A stretch of DNA of 64,000 nt, taken from positions 42,913,172-42,977,171 of the forward strand of contig NC_058339.1 in NCBI RefSeq assembly GCF_905475395.1, written 5' to 3'. Source of the stretch: Chrysoperla carnea (taxonomy: Eukaryota > Arthropoda > Insecta > Neuroptera > Chrysopidae). Below, in pieces: positions 12,155 to 25,243 of the stretch; the first letter of the stretch is position 1; every line of letters begins with the position of its first letter. The notes beneath the pieces were generated by a model. That model had not been told where the DNA came from, did not search any database, and saw nothing but the letters and a program-made list of their open reading frames with translations. The position numbers were made by a program, and so were the translations under genes.

Positions 12155-13280
12155 TAATTGGAGATATTTCATTTTTTAAAACAAAGAAATCGAATCACTT
12201 TGTTTTAAAAAACGAGTAATGGCGTATCCAATATTTTTTTTTAACAAATCCATTCCCTGGGTAGTGGCTAAATTTAAAATCTTCAATGGAAATACCTATT
12301 TTTAATACAGATTCAGAATTTTCACGTTACAAGAAGTTATTGATAACAGAAATCATGGTAGAATTAGACAAAGTATGCTCCTGCGTAGGTGGGGGGCGTA
12401 GGGGGGATATTCTCTCACTCTCGGTAATCTCTCTCACGGGACCCAGTCACTGTCATCCATATTGACTATTTGTTTACCATTGGATCATTGCTTCATCGAA
12501 TTATCTTGATAATATTTAAAAAGTTATCTTTTACATATCTTAGGCGAAAAAAAAAATAGCTTAAGGGATGGAAGTGGGGGTTAAATTTTCAATTCATTAG
12601 AGAGATTTAAGAAACAATAATGGGCATATGTTTTTTCGTTTTTCAAAATAAAGTTTTTTTTGTTCTTTCTTTTTATCTTTGGCTATTTCCATACTTACTT
12701 TTTGAAAGCCCTGTATACAAATATCATTGTTTATGAATTCACGTATATATGTTTGTGGCTTATGAAATGAAAAAAAATTATTTGAGTGATTCATATTTTA
12801 TGTCTTCTCTTTGAAAGTTCGTTCTCATACACATATATAATGTTTTATTTTTCTTAGAATGCGTAGGTACTAGAAAAAAATTTTAAACCTTAATGTACAT
12901 TTTTCTACTCAAGCAGGATAAGTACTTTTCGCACTGAGATAATTACCGATTACATGTTACAAATTTATTTGTGGCACAGGCAATGGATGTGTTTTTTAAA
13001 TCCTGTTTCCTCTTTCACTCTCAAGTGCAAGTTTGAGAAATTTGGATTTCGACAAACCGAAGAGCATATTATCTAATTTTGAATATCCTTTTCTTTCTCT
13101 GTCACCGAAGTTTCAATTGAAGCCAGTCAGATAATATGAATAATGAATAATATGAATAATGTAAATAAGGACTAATGTAGTGATAACAATTAACCCGACA
13201 CACACGTACAGTATTATCTTAAAAACAAATGTAATCTAGACAATTCCAAAAAGAAACAAACAATATCGTTTTATAGTAAA
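12155..13280. other. No supported gene
   Basis: A small hairpin lies at 12174-12213 (TTTTAAAACAAAG with CTTTGTTTTAAAA). A G-rich and CTCTCTC-rich patch at 12389-12441 is unusual in composition but carries no frame I can support. Confidence 0.4.
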
Positions 13281-13418
13281 ATATATGCAATAGACCATAC
13301 GTGACAATTCTAGAATTTGCTAGCCTGTATGGTAACAACTACAAGTAAGATATATTTAAGATATATGCAAAAGAACATACGTGACAGTTCTAGAATTTGC
13401 TAGACGATACGATAACAA
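13281..13418. repeat. Direct duplication of a 58-bp unit, 80-bp offset
   Basis: Units 13281-13338 and 13361-13418 share ATATATGCAA, CATACGTGACA and TTCTAGAATTTGCTAG. The following stretch to about 13640 has AATAAA-type motifs. The block could be part of a degenerate LTR, but no second LTR or coding remnant was found. Confidence 0.65.
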
Positions 13419-14559
13419 TGGATTTTAACAATATAAACAACAGTGTGGATACCGTCGAGACAGACAGATTGCAATAAGAGAGATTATATTCCAGACTCTT
13501 CAAGTAAACTACAGAACGAGTGAAGTGAAGAACTCATCCATCATAATAACATTAAAATAAAAGAGTTGTGAATTGTATAATATTTGTATGTAGTAAAAAA
13601 GCTTAACAATAAAAATTCGTATAGGTGTTTGAGTATAGACAGTTCATTTTTTTACTATACAAATTTGATTATGTTAAGCCCGCTATATTAATATTGTTAA
13701 TGAATGTAAATCTAATCGATTTATAACAAACAACATATGGAGTAGAAAATAATCATCCAAAACACGCTTTCATAGTCATTTTCACTAAAAGATTACATTT
13801 TGTGATAAACTTCGTTTACAACACAATAAAAGTACAAGTTGCCATATCAGTTAACATAAACTGTAAATAATATTAAAAACGTATACTGTCAACATGTAAT
13901 AACCATTATCGTTATTATAATCTTAACATTTTCTTACAACCAAACACACAGAATACTTAACAACATGAGTAAGTACAGAAGAAATAAAATTAAACAATAT
14001 TAAAGTTATAAACTATATATTAACTAAAATAAAGTGTACAATCAAATATGGGAAAAATGATTCCATTTGAATGTTCCTAAATAGAATTGTTTACACTAAT
14101 CGCAAATTCACGTAAAACTATGTATAAACGATTAACCGCAATATTTAAATACTTTATCACATTCTATTAATACAAAGTTGCCATAACAAAGTGATCAGTT
14201 TAGGTATGAAAGAGAAAGACATCTTTAGTTAAAGCAATATACATATTATTTTGTTAGTGTTTGCTCTTATCGAATTTTGTTTGTAAACAAACATCCACAT
14301 TTCATTTTTATTTGGGGTACTTTTCAATTGCAGTACCCTAAATATAATTGATAATATATTCAACTTACTGCTGAGCAATCTTCGAAAGGCTATAGGGTCT
14401 CATTGGATGCTTTTGTCGTTGGTTCGCTCGGGTCCTGGCTGGCGAGCTCAGAAAATAGGGTTGCGTTAACACTGGGAATATCTACAAAATATACGTAGAC
14501 CATGGCACGGTTTAACTACCAAACAAGTGTTATTTAAAAAAGCATCGACAAACTTCGGC

Positions 14560-14748
14560 TACGGAACCCTAAACTCGGATTTGAAATATAATAGCTAAGA
14601 ACACTCTCCATTAAATTACCTTTCAAACAAAAACTAAAAAAAATAGAAATCGGTTTATCCGTTTAGGCGCTACGATGCCACAAACAGACCGACAGACAGA
14701 CAACACAGCGGTCAAACTTATAATATCCCTTTTTTTAGTTCGGGGGTC
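14560..14748 (-). repeat. Dispersed repeat family B, second copy
   Basis: Contains TACGGAACCCTAAACTCG, AGCTAAGAACACTC, GAAATCGGTTTATCCG, TACGATGCCACAAACAGAC and an AGTTCGGGGG end, matching the copy at 1800-2116 in order and orientation. Confidence 0.8.
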
Positions 14749-15563
14749 AGCAAAATACATACAATATGAATTTCAACCATGAACAGAGTTACAAAAATTT
14801 ATAGTTTTCTTTTTTTCGAGAAAATTCACGATAAAACAGTTACGATACATTAAATTGCATTCGATACAAAAATAAAAAACCTTCCTTATTTTAATAAAAA
14901 TAGCTTCGAATTTTTGTGATCAAGACTACATACAGAACGGTAGAATGATAGGATGACTGTTGGTTGTTGAGGGTGTTGGTTGTTGCTGATAAAAACAAAT
15001 TTAATATACTTTCTGAAGAATATTTTATAATTTTTTTTCTTCCATATAAATTTTCTAAAAAAAAGTAGTAAAATGTATATACCTACCTATCTACATAAAA
15101 AAAAGCATGCAAATACGAAACAAAACTTTGTGCACGGTTCGAAGTATATAATATGATGGTTGTAAAAATATCAATTTTTAAACCATAATTGAAATTTGTT
15201 TTTGATTGATTTTTCTGTTTTTTTTATTTTAACGTCATATTCATATAGAAACTTTTCGTACCAAAATATATATACGAAAAACTTTTTTTAATAGAATTAG
15301 TCTAAGTATACAATATATAGAGTACGAATATGTTCTACATCTGGTTCTTCTTTGATACCAGGCCAGATGATGATAGTTTATTGGTAATAATATAGTTAAT
15401 GGATTTTTTTAAGGTAAACTTTTTTTAGGATTTAAAAAAAATATTTATTGCTGATAAATTGCTAAAAAAAACAGAAATCACTTGCTGAAGTAATGAGAAT
15501 ACAGATATAAAAAAAAAGTACTTAAAATAAAAATTTGTTTGTTTTATCACGACTAAAATGAAT

Positions 15564-15757
15564 AAAATAATTTTTACTTTTGATAGCTATTAAAATACTT
15601 GTAATATCGGAAACAAGATACATGGGTCGCGTGTGATTGATAGATAAAGAAATTATATTGACCGAGTAGATTCTGGTTAGTTATGATGAAACACCCCATG
15701 TTTTTCGTTTCCAATCTCACAGGTATTTTAATAGCTATCAAAAGTAAAAATTATTTT
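15564..15757. repeat. Short TIR element, 36-bp arms
   Basis: The arms 15564-15599 and 15722-15757 pair over 36 bp (TTTTTACTTTTGATAGCTAT against its complement). Partial further pairing continues inward (GGAAACAAGATACATGGG). It is about 190 bp long, MITE-like and has no coding capacity. Confidence 0.75.
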
Positions 15758-16648
15758 ATAATAGTTAGCCCGTTGTAAAACAAGGTACATTGAAATTTTT
15801 TTTATTTTATTAACATTTTTCTGCTTTTTAGGGCTATGTGAATACATTGTCATCCACTTCTGAGCTATGGTCCAAATTTTAAGTCTCTAACTTATCGGGA
15901 AATTAGTTGAAAATCAATTACAAAATTCCACCCATGATGATTCAAATTCTTTGTCGAAACATTTTAAAAATAATAGGGAATAGAATCTCATAAATACCCA
16001 CTACTTGTTAAAATTTCAAATTGCATAATTGAAAGTGATGTCCTCATATTTAGCCTCGCTGCAACTCCACATTTGACACAGCACAAAAGAATAGCTTTTT
16101 CAATGATGAAGAATAGTTTCTGTGGTTTATTTTATCATACTTGAAAAAGAAAATTGTGGTATTAACCGTAATCCGAATGTTCAAATGAGAGCCTAGATAA
16201 GCGACGTTTTTTTTTGTCTAAACTGTTTAAAACACAATAGTTTTATTTTTATATTTGTCGCTTTTTCATATAGGAATATATTATTTTTTTTCTGATTTTA
16301 TGACTTTCAGGATCAGCACGACTTCTTTTAATTGAGATAGACAGTTGAACGGTATGTAGATTGGGTTAGTCTCAATGATGTGACTTTAGGAAGTGTTAAA
16401 TTCCCAAACAGACTTTTCAATTTTTATTTCCAAACATTAAATATTTTCACGACTTTTATGACAGACGTTAACCCTCTCAAAATGAGCAAGAAAGTTGGAA
16501 ATTGATATGTTTTTTGCTTTAAGGAGGATCCCTCACCAGTAATAGAAAAAAATAAATTAGTAGAAAATGATCCAAATTTTTAGTATGTTGTAGTTAACGA
16601 TACATATTATTAAATCAAAAAAAAATTTGGGTATTTTATCGATCAATT

Positions 16649-16750
16649 AAGAGAGTAATTAATTAATTAAAAATACACTAAATAACATAGCATGCATGAT
16701 ATGGATGATTATGTTATTTAGTGTATTTTTAATTAATTAATTACTCTCTT
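16649..16750. repeat. Perfect 40-bp hairpin
   Basis: The arms 16649-16688 and 16711-16750 are exact reverse complements, with a 22-nt loop containing GCATGCATGATATGG. Such perfection in AT-rich DNA points to recent origin or homogenisation. It could be the hairpin of a MITE or a small-RNA precursor; the arms are low in complexity (AATTAATTAATT). Confidence 0.85.
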
Positions 16751-17036
16751 ACATATAATATTCATATAATATACAAAAATATTTCAAATACATATAATAT
16801 ACAAAAATCAGATTTCAATAAAAAAAACATCTCATTAAATATATAATGAGGGAGAATTAAGACTGTAGTGATGAAGCTGCTTATTAGTCGCTTCATAAGG
16901 AACTAATATAGTCTATTAGAACTCAATTTACATATTATGGAATTGCAATTGATTTACTCTGTACCAGAAATATTTTTATAACCACAGCAACGTATTTACT
17001 TTCATTTAATTAAAAACGATGGTAATAGAATTTTAC

Positions 17037-17640
17037 TTTTTAACCGACTTCAAACAAAAACGGAGTTTTTTAAATGTTTGTTACCTTAGAACTTTTGACT
17101 GGGTGAACCGATTTTGATAATTCTTTCACTGTTTGAAAGCTGGTGTTTCCCGTGTGGTCCCATTTCATTTTGGTCCAGTTTTGACAACGGCATCCATGAA
17201 GAAATCATAAAAGTCTTAGATTTACAGCAAGTATGCACGACAAGAGGACGAATAACTCAATATCAAGCCAACCGATTGCGATGATTCATTTTTTAGTTGT
17301 GAAATAGTTAGCGTACTTCAGATTCACTAAAAATCACAAAATAAAAATACTATTAACAAAAAGAAAACCGACTTCAAAAGAAAAACTTTTCCAAAATAAA
17401 TTAATATGCACTAAAAAGTAAAAAATAACGATAATATAATGTAGTTAAAATTATTGTTATTTTTGGAGTCGTTGTCAGCCAAGCTAATGTAGCAAACTGT
17501 TCTGTCAGAGTTGTTTCCTTGGCTGACACCGACTCCAAAAATAACAAGAATTTTAACTACATTATATTATCGTTATTTTTTTTACTTTTTAGTGCGTATT
17601 AATTTATTTTGGAAAAATTTTTCTTTTGAAGTCGGTTTTC
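17037..17640 (+). mobile_element. TIR element D (AACCGACTTC ends) with nested palindrome
   Basis: The element starts TTTTAACCGACTTCAAA at 17037 and ends GAAGTCGGTTTTC near 17640. The second half, 17363-17640, is itself a long palindrome whose arms carry TTAATATGCACTAAAAAGTA and TAATATAATGTAGTTAAAAT, with an inner stem GTCAGCCAAG / CTTGGCTGAC. It has no transposase and is non-autonomous. Other copies are at 25244-25877 and 34990-35583, both inverted. Similar ends are common, from memory, in lepidopteran repeats. Confidence 0.8.
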
Positions 17641-18160
17641 TTTTTTTTATTAATTATTATTATCTTCATATTCAACTTTTAATAAATAATTTTACGTTAA
17701 TTACCCATTTTCACTGAGAAAATTAAAAGAAGCAATTATCATAAAATAAAAGTTATTGAAAAGGGTTAAAACAACAAAAGATTTCTTCTTTGGTCTCTAC
17801 ATATTTTTTTAAGCTTTGTTTGGTTTGCTAAGTATTTATTATACAAAATATAATCTTTTGTAAAATACATACATATATGGAAACCATAAACAAATTTAGT
17901 AAAATTTCCAGATGACTAAGCCATCTAACCGACTTTGCAAAGATAATATGCGTGGATTTTGAGCTGGAATGTATCGAATTATTCGTTGACTTCGAAGACA
18001 GATATTGATTACAACATTGACACATACACGCAGAAATTTGTAAATACATATTTGCTTTTTTGAAGCGGTTTATTAAATAAAAACTTTGTTTTAAAAATTT
18101 GTTTCAACAAATTTTTCAATGCCAAAGAATTTGATATTAGGTAATACTGCTTTTGCTCTC
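17641..18160. pseudogene. Possible hAT-type transposase relic
   Basis: On the - strand near 17900-17960 a frame reads AKSVRWLSHLEILLNLF. RWLS followed by a hydrophobic helix recalls the RWLSRG motif of hAT/ZBED/GTF2IRD2-like transposases. The frame is short and the rest of the domain is not recognisable, so this is weak. Confidence 0.2.
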
Positions 18161-18260
18161 CGGCTCGAGCACACTTAGACCATAAGGCCCATTTTGATAC
18201 CTGAAAAAGAGCCTGGATTTCAAGAAGAATTTCATTTCAGAATGTTCGTCAAAGACCTCC
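18160..18260 (+). repeat. SINE-like fragment (ACACTTAGACCATA family)
   Basis: GAGCACACTTAGACCATAAG and TTTTGATACCTGAAAAAG match the order of motifs in the GGTTAGGTT-type element at 41028-41212. Only part of the element is recognisable. Confidence 0.5.
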
Positions 18261-18547
18261 CTCTGCAAAAACTGGCCAGTAGCATTGAAAATGATTTATC
18301 TGTTTGACAAGAAAAGTCTTTAAAAGAAGAAAGTATTTTCAGAATGTCTGGTAGTGTCATCAGTCAAACATTTCCACAAATATGCTCCTCTCACTTTAAA
18401 CTGATCTCTCCTAGAATATTTTCGATCATGAGTATCTAGCAATTTGAAAATTATATTTATTTCACCAAATCGTTGATCTAGAGCTACACTAAGATATCCA
18501 AGATTTTTACATTTTGTATATGTATTTATTTAATTGAGTTTGTTTTT

Positions 18548-18839
18548 TAACCCCCGAACCAAAAAAAAGGGGTGATATAAGTTTGATCGCTATATGTTTG
18601 TGGGTGCGTGTCTGTCTATCTGTCTATATTTCATGGACAGTTTTCTTGGCTATGTTTTATGTTCGAGCTTAGGGTTCCGTACTCGGAACAACTAAAAAAT
18701 AGGCGATGATCTTCAAAATCGGTTCAGTTTGGTGAAGAATCTAAGGAAATAGGTAATTTAATTGAAATTGTTCTTAGGTATGTTTCAAGGGCGAGTTTAG
18801 GGTTCCGTTCACGAAAAATTTATCGGGTTTTTTTTTTAA
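18548..18839 (+). repeat. Dispersed repeat family B, third copy (+)
   Basis: Runs from AACCCCCGAACC at 18548 through GATATAAGTTTGATCGCTAT, GTGTCTGTCTATCTGTC and two GGGTTCCGT blocks. It is the opposite orientation to the copies at 1.8 and 14.6 kb. Confidence 0.8.
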
Positions 18840-20598
18840 CAAACTGTTGCTTAAAAATTACGTTTTAGCTTGTGAAAATGTACTGTTAAAAATTTAGAAA
18901 AGATATAATACAATTATCAACTATCTCAAAATTAAAAAATGTCTCATTGTATCTCTAGACAAAATTGTTATTTTCCGCCATCTAAGTTATGCTGATAATT
19001 TCATCATATTCTTCTGTCATAATAAATACTTAACCGCTTGTATTCTTTTGAAATTAAAGTAAAAATGTGTTTGTATTGAATATATTATTATTATGTGACT
19101 AAAAACTTTATATGATTAAACTGTACAAAGCTTCCAAATACATTCACAGTTTTAGTAACAAGTTTATAACATTGTTTAAAATTTCATTAAAGGTGTATAC
19201 GCATTAAACGAACATGATATTAGTAATCCTGTGTATATTGGTATGGGTACTTATTTGAAACTGTTTCTAAAAAGTTAACCACTAACGTTTTTGATACTAT
19301 TCTATCAACAATTATCTAAAATAACAGTGGAAAGCTTACCATGCAACTCAAATCGTTCCATTCCTGATCTTAAAAACAGTCCTGTCGTTCTATTCGTCAG
19401 CCATTATTAAGGATTGTTCAAAACAAACCATTTACTCATTATTCTACTGGGCGTGTAAAAAGGTCTTTGCTGAAATTGCGAATTTTTGAAAATTTTTGCT
19501 TTTCGTTAATATTCGTTTCCTTAACCTATAAATCCTATACCACTTCAAGTGCCAAAAGAGATGAATAAAGTTACGTGTAAATTTTCAAAATATACTATTT
19601 CAGCGAAAAGTTTCCTTCACTCGCATTGGAATATGCATTTTGGTTTTTTTTTTCAGAAATATTAATTGACGACTACCAAGATAGGACTGTTTTAGGGGCT
19701 GCAGCGGACTATCTATGAGTACCAGTACATTCGACTGAAATTGGTGATTATTCTCCAAGGTTACATGCAATTGGGGTATTCTTTAGTGAAACAGAAAGTT
19801 GGATTTTGATATTCAGTCTGATCATGGCAATCAATTGGTCAATCTTTAAACTTATTTCTTTTAATATTTATGGTAGATAAATAATAATTTAATAATGGCT
19901 TTATCAGTACATCAAAAGCTGGAAGAAAAGAAATTCTTTTTATCGATTTATCTATTCCGCATTTTCCAAACAAGTAGATCGATTTCAATGTAGTTTTTTA
20001 TCTTCAATTTTTCTTTAACTATTTGAAGATTATTACTTATTTTTCCTAACGTATGTATAAAAAACTATTATAAATAATAAAAAAAAGCAACAACACACAG
20101 TGTTTTTGAGTGGTAATCTATTCTAGAACTTGTGTGCTCAATGTTGCTGAACTTGAGTAATCGGGTGATGATAACCGTTGTTTTCAATGTGGTATGTATG
20201 GAGCGTGACGCGTGCCGATGACGCGAGTTCAATGATTTTGGTTCTCCCAAAAAGTGCTCAAGGCGTCTAAAGAAGTTTTCACTAATTATTCAATAATTTT
20301 CTTAAAATTTTGTTGATATAGAAATAAGATACATTAATTTAAATAGCAAACTTTGACGACTTGTTTCCATTTCAACAGCGTTCTTATATTTTGCAAGTTT
20401 CGCGTAAAGATAAACCGGATCAATTCGCGGGGAGGCATATATATATTCTAGGATAATCAGCGCAAAACTTAAACTTTGGTGCACAATTTGGATAATTCAT
20501 AGACATTAACCTAGTTAATAGGTTGCTTAACGAAGAAGAAACGGTTATGTAAACAATAGCGCAGAAGAAGGAAGATATGTGTGTGTTATATACATGAT
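18840..20598. other. AT-rich DNA without recognised gene
   Basis: Short open frames on the - strand at 20068-20614 overlap each other, have no recognisable domain, and are not accepted. No repeat identified. Confidence 0.4.
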
Positions 20599-20600
20599 AT

Positions 20601-21632
20601 ACGGGGTGTTCCAAACCACCCGTCCAGGCTGATTATTCTGAATAGTTTTTAAAAAAAATTGAAACGAAAAAACACGTATCAAATATTTTTTGAAACTCTA
20701 TCTAACCATACCAAAAACACCCTCCACCCTCAACCCCTGTTAGGGGTAGGGGGTGTAACTTGAAAAGATCAAATGGAAACCCCTATTTTTTTCTGCAGAT
20801 TTGGATTCTTCAGAAGAAAAGACAAACATTTTGTCTAAGAAATTTTTCCCGATTTTCGGTAGATCGCGCTACAATCGACAAAATCGTTCTTTTAGATTTG
20901 GCATAAGAATTGCGCCGTTCAATGACAAAAATCAAAACGAAAAAGTAAAAATAAAAATAAAAACACAAACACACAGAACCAAAACAAAAACAAAACAAAA
21001 GCAACACAAAAGTTAGAAATTCAACGAAAATAAAAGAGAAGCGAAAATGTCGAATTGCGGTAATTGAGGTAAACCACTAGACAATTGGGAGGATGCTAAA
21101 TAAAGCTCTTAGAAAGAATTAGATATGAATCATTTTAGATTTAATTTTTTTTCAGACTTTCCAAAATAAAAAAAAACATTTTTACAAAAATAATTTTTCT
21201 AAATCATAATAAAATATGAAAAACAAAAACAGAATAGCCTTTTCTTCAAAAAAACAAAAACAAAATTGAAAATAACTATTCTCGACTCAAAAAACTTTTC
21301 TCGCCTTCACTTGAACTGCAATTCTAATGCCAAATCTAAAAGAACGATTTTTGTCGATTGTAGCGTGATCTACCGAAAATCGGGAAAAATTTCTTAGACA
21401 AAATGTTTGTCTTTTCTTCTGAAGAATCCAAATCTGCAGAAAAAAATAGGGGTTTCCATTTGATTTTTTCAAGTTACACCCCCTACCCCTAACAGGGGTT
21501 GAGGGTGGAGGGTGTTTTTGGTGTGGTTAGATAGAGTTTCAAAAAATATTTGATACGTGTTTTTTCGTTTCAATTTTTTTTGAAAACTATTCAGAATAAT
21601 CAGCCTGGACGGGTGGTTTGGAACACCCCGTA
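20601..21632. mobile_element. Non-autonomous element with about 315-bp terminal inverted repeats
   Basis: The arms 20601-20922 and 21318-21632 are highly similar reverse complements. The termini read ACGGGGTGTTCCAAACCACC and its complement, with TA dinucleotides just outside. Both arms carry CTACCCCTAACAGGGG (or its complement) and CCGATTTTCGGTAGATC. The spacer of about 395 bp is A-rich and non-coding. Open frames along the arms mirror each other and look incidental. The TA flanks hint at a Tc1/mariner-type mobiliser, unproven. Confidence 0.88.
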
Positions 21633-24289
21633 TATTAAATAACGTAAGTATTCTCTTTAACTGCAATAATCTTCTATTTCTTCTTTAAACCACTATTCTA
21701 TCCTTTGTTGTCTTTTAATATTACAAAGGGTATTCAAGCCAGTTTACCACTTCAAAGCATATAATAACTCTTCTAACAAGTATGCTGGTTAGGTAAACCT
21801 CGAAAATGTTGTAAATTAACATTCAGTAGAAAAGTGAGACTAAGAGTTGAGGCACGGGTAGTGAAAGGTAATATGAGAGAATCATGTTGTTCTGTTTAAG
21901 AGAGAAAATAAATAAATAAAATTTGATATCAAACTATTTAATATTTGGATAATAAAATATTTTAAAATGGTGCGGCGATTATGTACATAATGGTATTAGA
22001 TGTTTTAACAGCCAAACCTGGATGAATGACATTGCAAGGAGTCATCTGAATTCTAGCCCTTTTGGGGACAAATTATAAAGACTAGTAATGACTTAAAACT
22101 TTCTAGATAATTAATTAATATCGTTTTAATATCGGCTGCATTGAAATTTCTAAAGAAAACCTTTGTTTTTATTGCATACTAGAAGCGAAATCCGGCTTCG
22201 CTCGGAAAAAATACATCGCACAGGCATTGATCTAAAATCTCTATTTTTAGTCGCATGTCGTTAGAAATATCTAAAGCTATTTATTTTTGGATTACTCACT
22301 ATATAAATAACCGCTTTTGGATAACTCACTTTATATAAAAATAAATAATAGTTGTGATATTATAGCTGGTAGAAAAATTTATATTTAAGAATATATAACA
22401 AGTTTCTGCTTTTTTCTACGTGTCCCAATACAACGTCATAAAAATCTTACAAAATATTTTTAAAAACGGTGTTTTTAAAGTTTACAACATCTGCTTGTTA
22501 CGAGTTGGCGAAAAGTTTTTTTATGATTCTTGTATGCATGTGTTTTTGTAAGTTTAAACTTAACTATATAACCGTGATTTATGTCTTGATGATTCGTTAG
22601 TTTAAAATTTTTTATATCAGTTAGCGTATGAACAATGAGTTTTAGAAAATAATAAAAAAATTAGAAGCTTGTGTGCCTATAGTTACTCTAGAAAATGAAT
22701 TAAACGAAAAAAAATAAAATAAAAAAATAAATTAAAATAAAAAATAAGATTAAGTAACATACCTACACATCTTTTCGTTTTTCTTTAAATTAATATTGTC
22801 CATTTAAACTATTTTCGGCCCCAGACTTTTTTCAAAGTATTAAAAATTATCGTTGCACACATGATTCAAAAATAATAGTGAGTGCGGTCCTATATAAGTT
22901 TTTCAGAAAAAATGATCATGAGATAAATTATTGTTAGAATTAACGCTACAATTTCTACGCAACGATTTTGACAGTCTTTCCTGCATAGCTTGATGTCATT
23001 ATTCGCAACGATTAGCACAAATCTGAGATCTCTCTATTGCCTTTCATTTACGAGAAATCGTGGATGAAAAAATTTTCCCGAACGCGCATACATATATTTG
23101 TACACAAAGGCGTCAATCTGAAAGTGGTTAATACATTGGCCTGATGCGTGACAATGAAACCTAAAGGTTTGCTGAAGAAGTTTATCAATAATTATCAACA
23201 AATTACAGTATTGATTACTGCTATACACAATACTGGCTAAATGTAAGATTGAATCGGTGCTATCGATTTTCATTATATTTATATGGTTTTCGAAACAATC
23301 TTCCCTACACAAGCTTTTATTAAGAATAACTTTCTAATCTAATGACTTTGTAATCCAATATCGACTTCAAGATCACTTTAATCCTCTTTCCAAGCGGAAC
23401 AAATTTTATTCGGGTCAATTTATTCCAAAAAAACTACAAGATCACTTTATATTATCTTTTAGTAATAATAATAAGTTGCAATTATTCTTGGAAAAAGAAA
23501 ACCAACCTTATTTTATGTTAAGTAAATCGATCGTTAATGACCAAGTCATCGAATCCAAATAATTTTTAAATTCAAAAAAAAAAAATTCATGTTTCATACT
23601 TATTCTTAATTTAGATATGCTATATGTTTTCTATATAGCTTGGATATTCTACGAAAGATTAATTATTTTATAGATATTATTTAAATGAATCCAATTCAAA
23701 AATTTGTAGTAGTTAGAAGATATTCTAAAATAGTTAGGAGATACATTCCCTTCGAAATAAAATTTAAATATATATACATTCGTAAAATCTGTTAGTATAG
23801 TATAGTGTCTTGCAGTGATTGTAGTATTGATAATTATTGCAATTTTTTCCCAAACCCCTAAAATTTTTGAATTATTCAATGGGTAAGTACCTACGTTATT
23901 GGAACTTTTCTTGATACTAGCCGAACGGTAAAATATTAAAATAATTCTGTAAAACAGTAACTTATTGCAGTAAAAATTATTTTAATTTGAATACATTACA
24001 CATTATAGCATGTTCTTAATATTTTCTAAGATTTTTTATCTCTGTTAGTGAAGTATAGACAATTCAGAGCTACCGTTGCAAGTATGAAATTTATTTTTCT
24101 CAATATTCCCTAAGCTGTTCATAGGAATATAATATCTATATCGTATTTGTGAACGAATTCCTACCTATTGGATGTATTTATGGGAGCCTCTTGTTGGGAA
24201 GCACGTGAGATCCCGAAATTGCATAACTTTTGATCGTTTAGATCGCGAGATAATCAGCTGCAACGTTTTCGAGGGTTAAAACATATAAA
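21633..24289. other. AT-rich DNA without recognised gene
   Basis: A tandem-like duplication at about 22287-22345 repeats TTTTGGAT(T/A)ACTCACT. A 92-codon open frame on the - strand (23312-23034) has mixed composition but no known domain and no splice context I can support. The rest is unassigned. Confidence 0.4.
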
Positions 24290-24625
24290 ACAAACTGTCC
24301 TCCCATTTAAAAAAAGTCATTGAAAAATCAATATAAAATACATTGGCTCTTATGGAGAAATCTCAAAAAACGACATATTTTGAAAGCTTTTGATAATTTT
24401 CACTTGGTATGAATGAAAAAATGTGCCTTTGTTTTCAAAATATCGAAAGCTGAATAATAAAACAAAATTTTCAATTTTCAATATTTTGAAAAGCACGCCA
24501 GATATCGAAAAATTTTATTCTTACTTTTCGTCTTATATCGTCAAGTTATAATTTAATTTATGACCAAAAGTGAAAATATATATTTTTGAAAATTGTGTGC
24601 CCACTACCGTGCTCATACATCCTCA
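24240..24625. repeat. Dispersed repeat family E, copy 1
   Basis: Shares, in mirrored order, TTCAATATTTTGAAAA, CCAGATATCGAAAAA, TTATTCTTA, TTTTCGTCTTATATCGTCAA and CATTGAAAAATC with 56540-56880. It also ends with CACTACCGTGCTCATACATC, which recurs inverted at 57925-57942. Non-coding. Confidence 0.65.
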
Positions 24626-25243
24626 ACTAATGATCGTTTAACGAAAGTGTTTTAGGCATTTTCGATTTAAAATTAAAAAAATAAACTTTCAGTTTGCATT
24701 TTTGTGTGAGTCACAAGACACCCTATACTTGAAAAAGTTTTGTACACATAATATAACTTATTTGTAGTAAAATCCATATCATTTTCAATAAATGCAGCAT
24801 ATCCGCAAAGGGGTTGGTTGAATGTACCTATATGTTTGTTTAACTATTGTATATTCTAAACCATTCAACAATTTTAATATAGCATCATCATAGCATCGTT
24901 GGTTGTCGTTGAGATTTAATGCTTCACTTCATCAACAAATAATTCTATAGATTATTAAAATATGTCGGAAATTCAACATTGAATTTGTCACGTAATATCA
25001 TTCTTACTCGTTCATATATACTGAATACTATCCTACTCATATAAAAGTAAACATTCATTTTGAAAACTATTGTAATAATCATAAATGATGATGAAAAACT
25101 TTACTATTTTAAGTATGGTTAGAGGTTTAATCCTTAAAATGAATGGTATTATTTTTAATACGAACTTTCAATAATACAGCGTTGTTCAATAAGATGTTGC
25201 CACGCAAATGGAAAAGCTTTTGTCCAAAAAACTTTTAACAAAA

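Noticed and set aside
20801..21016. Mirrored open frames in the long-TIR element
   Set aside because: They follow the inverted arms and the A-rich spacer, with simple Lys/Thr-rich peptide. No transposase motif.
23034..23312. 92-codon open frame on the - strand
   Set aside because: Composition is mixed enough to look at twice, but no known domain, signal peptide or splice context could be supported.
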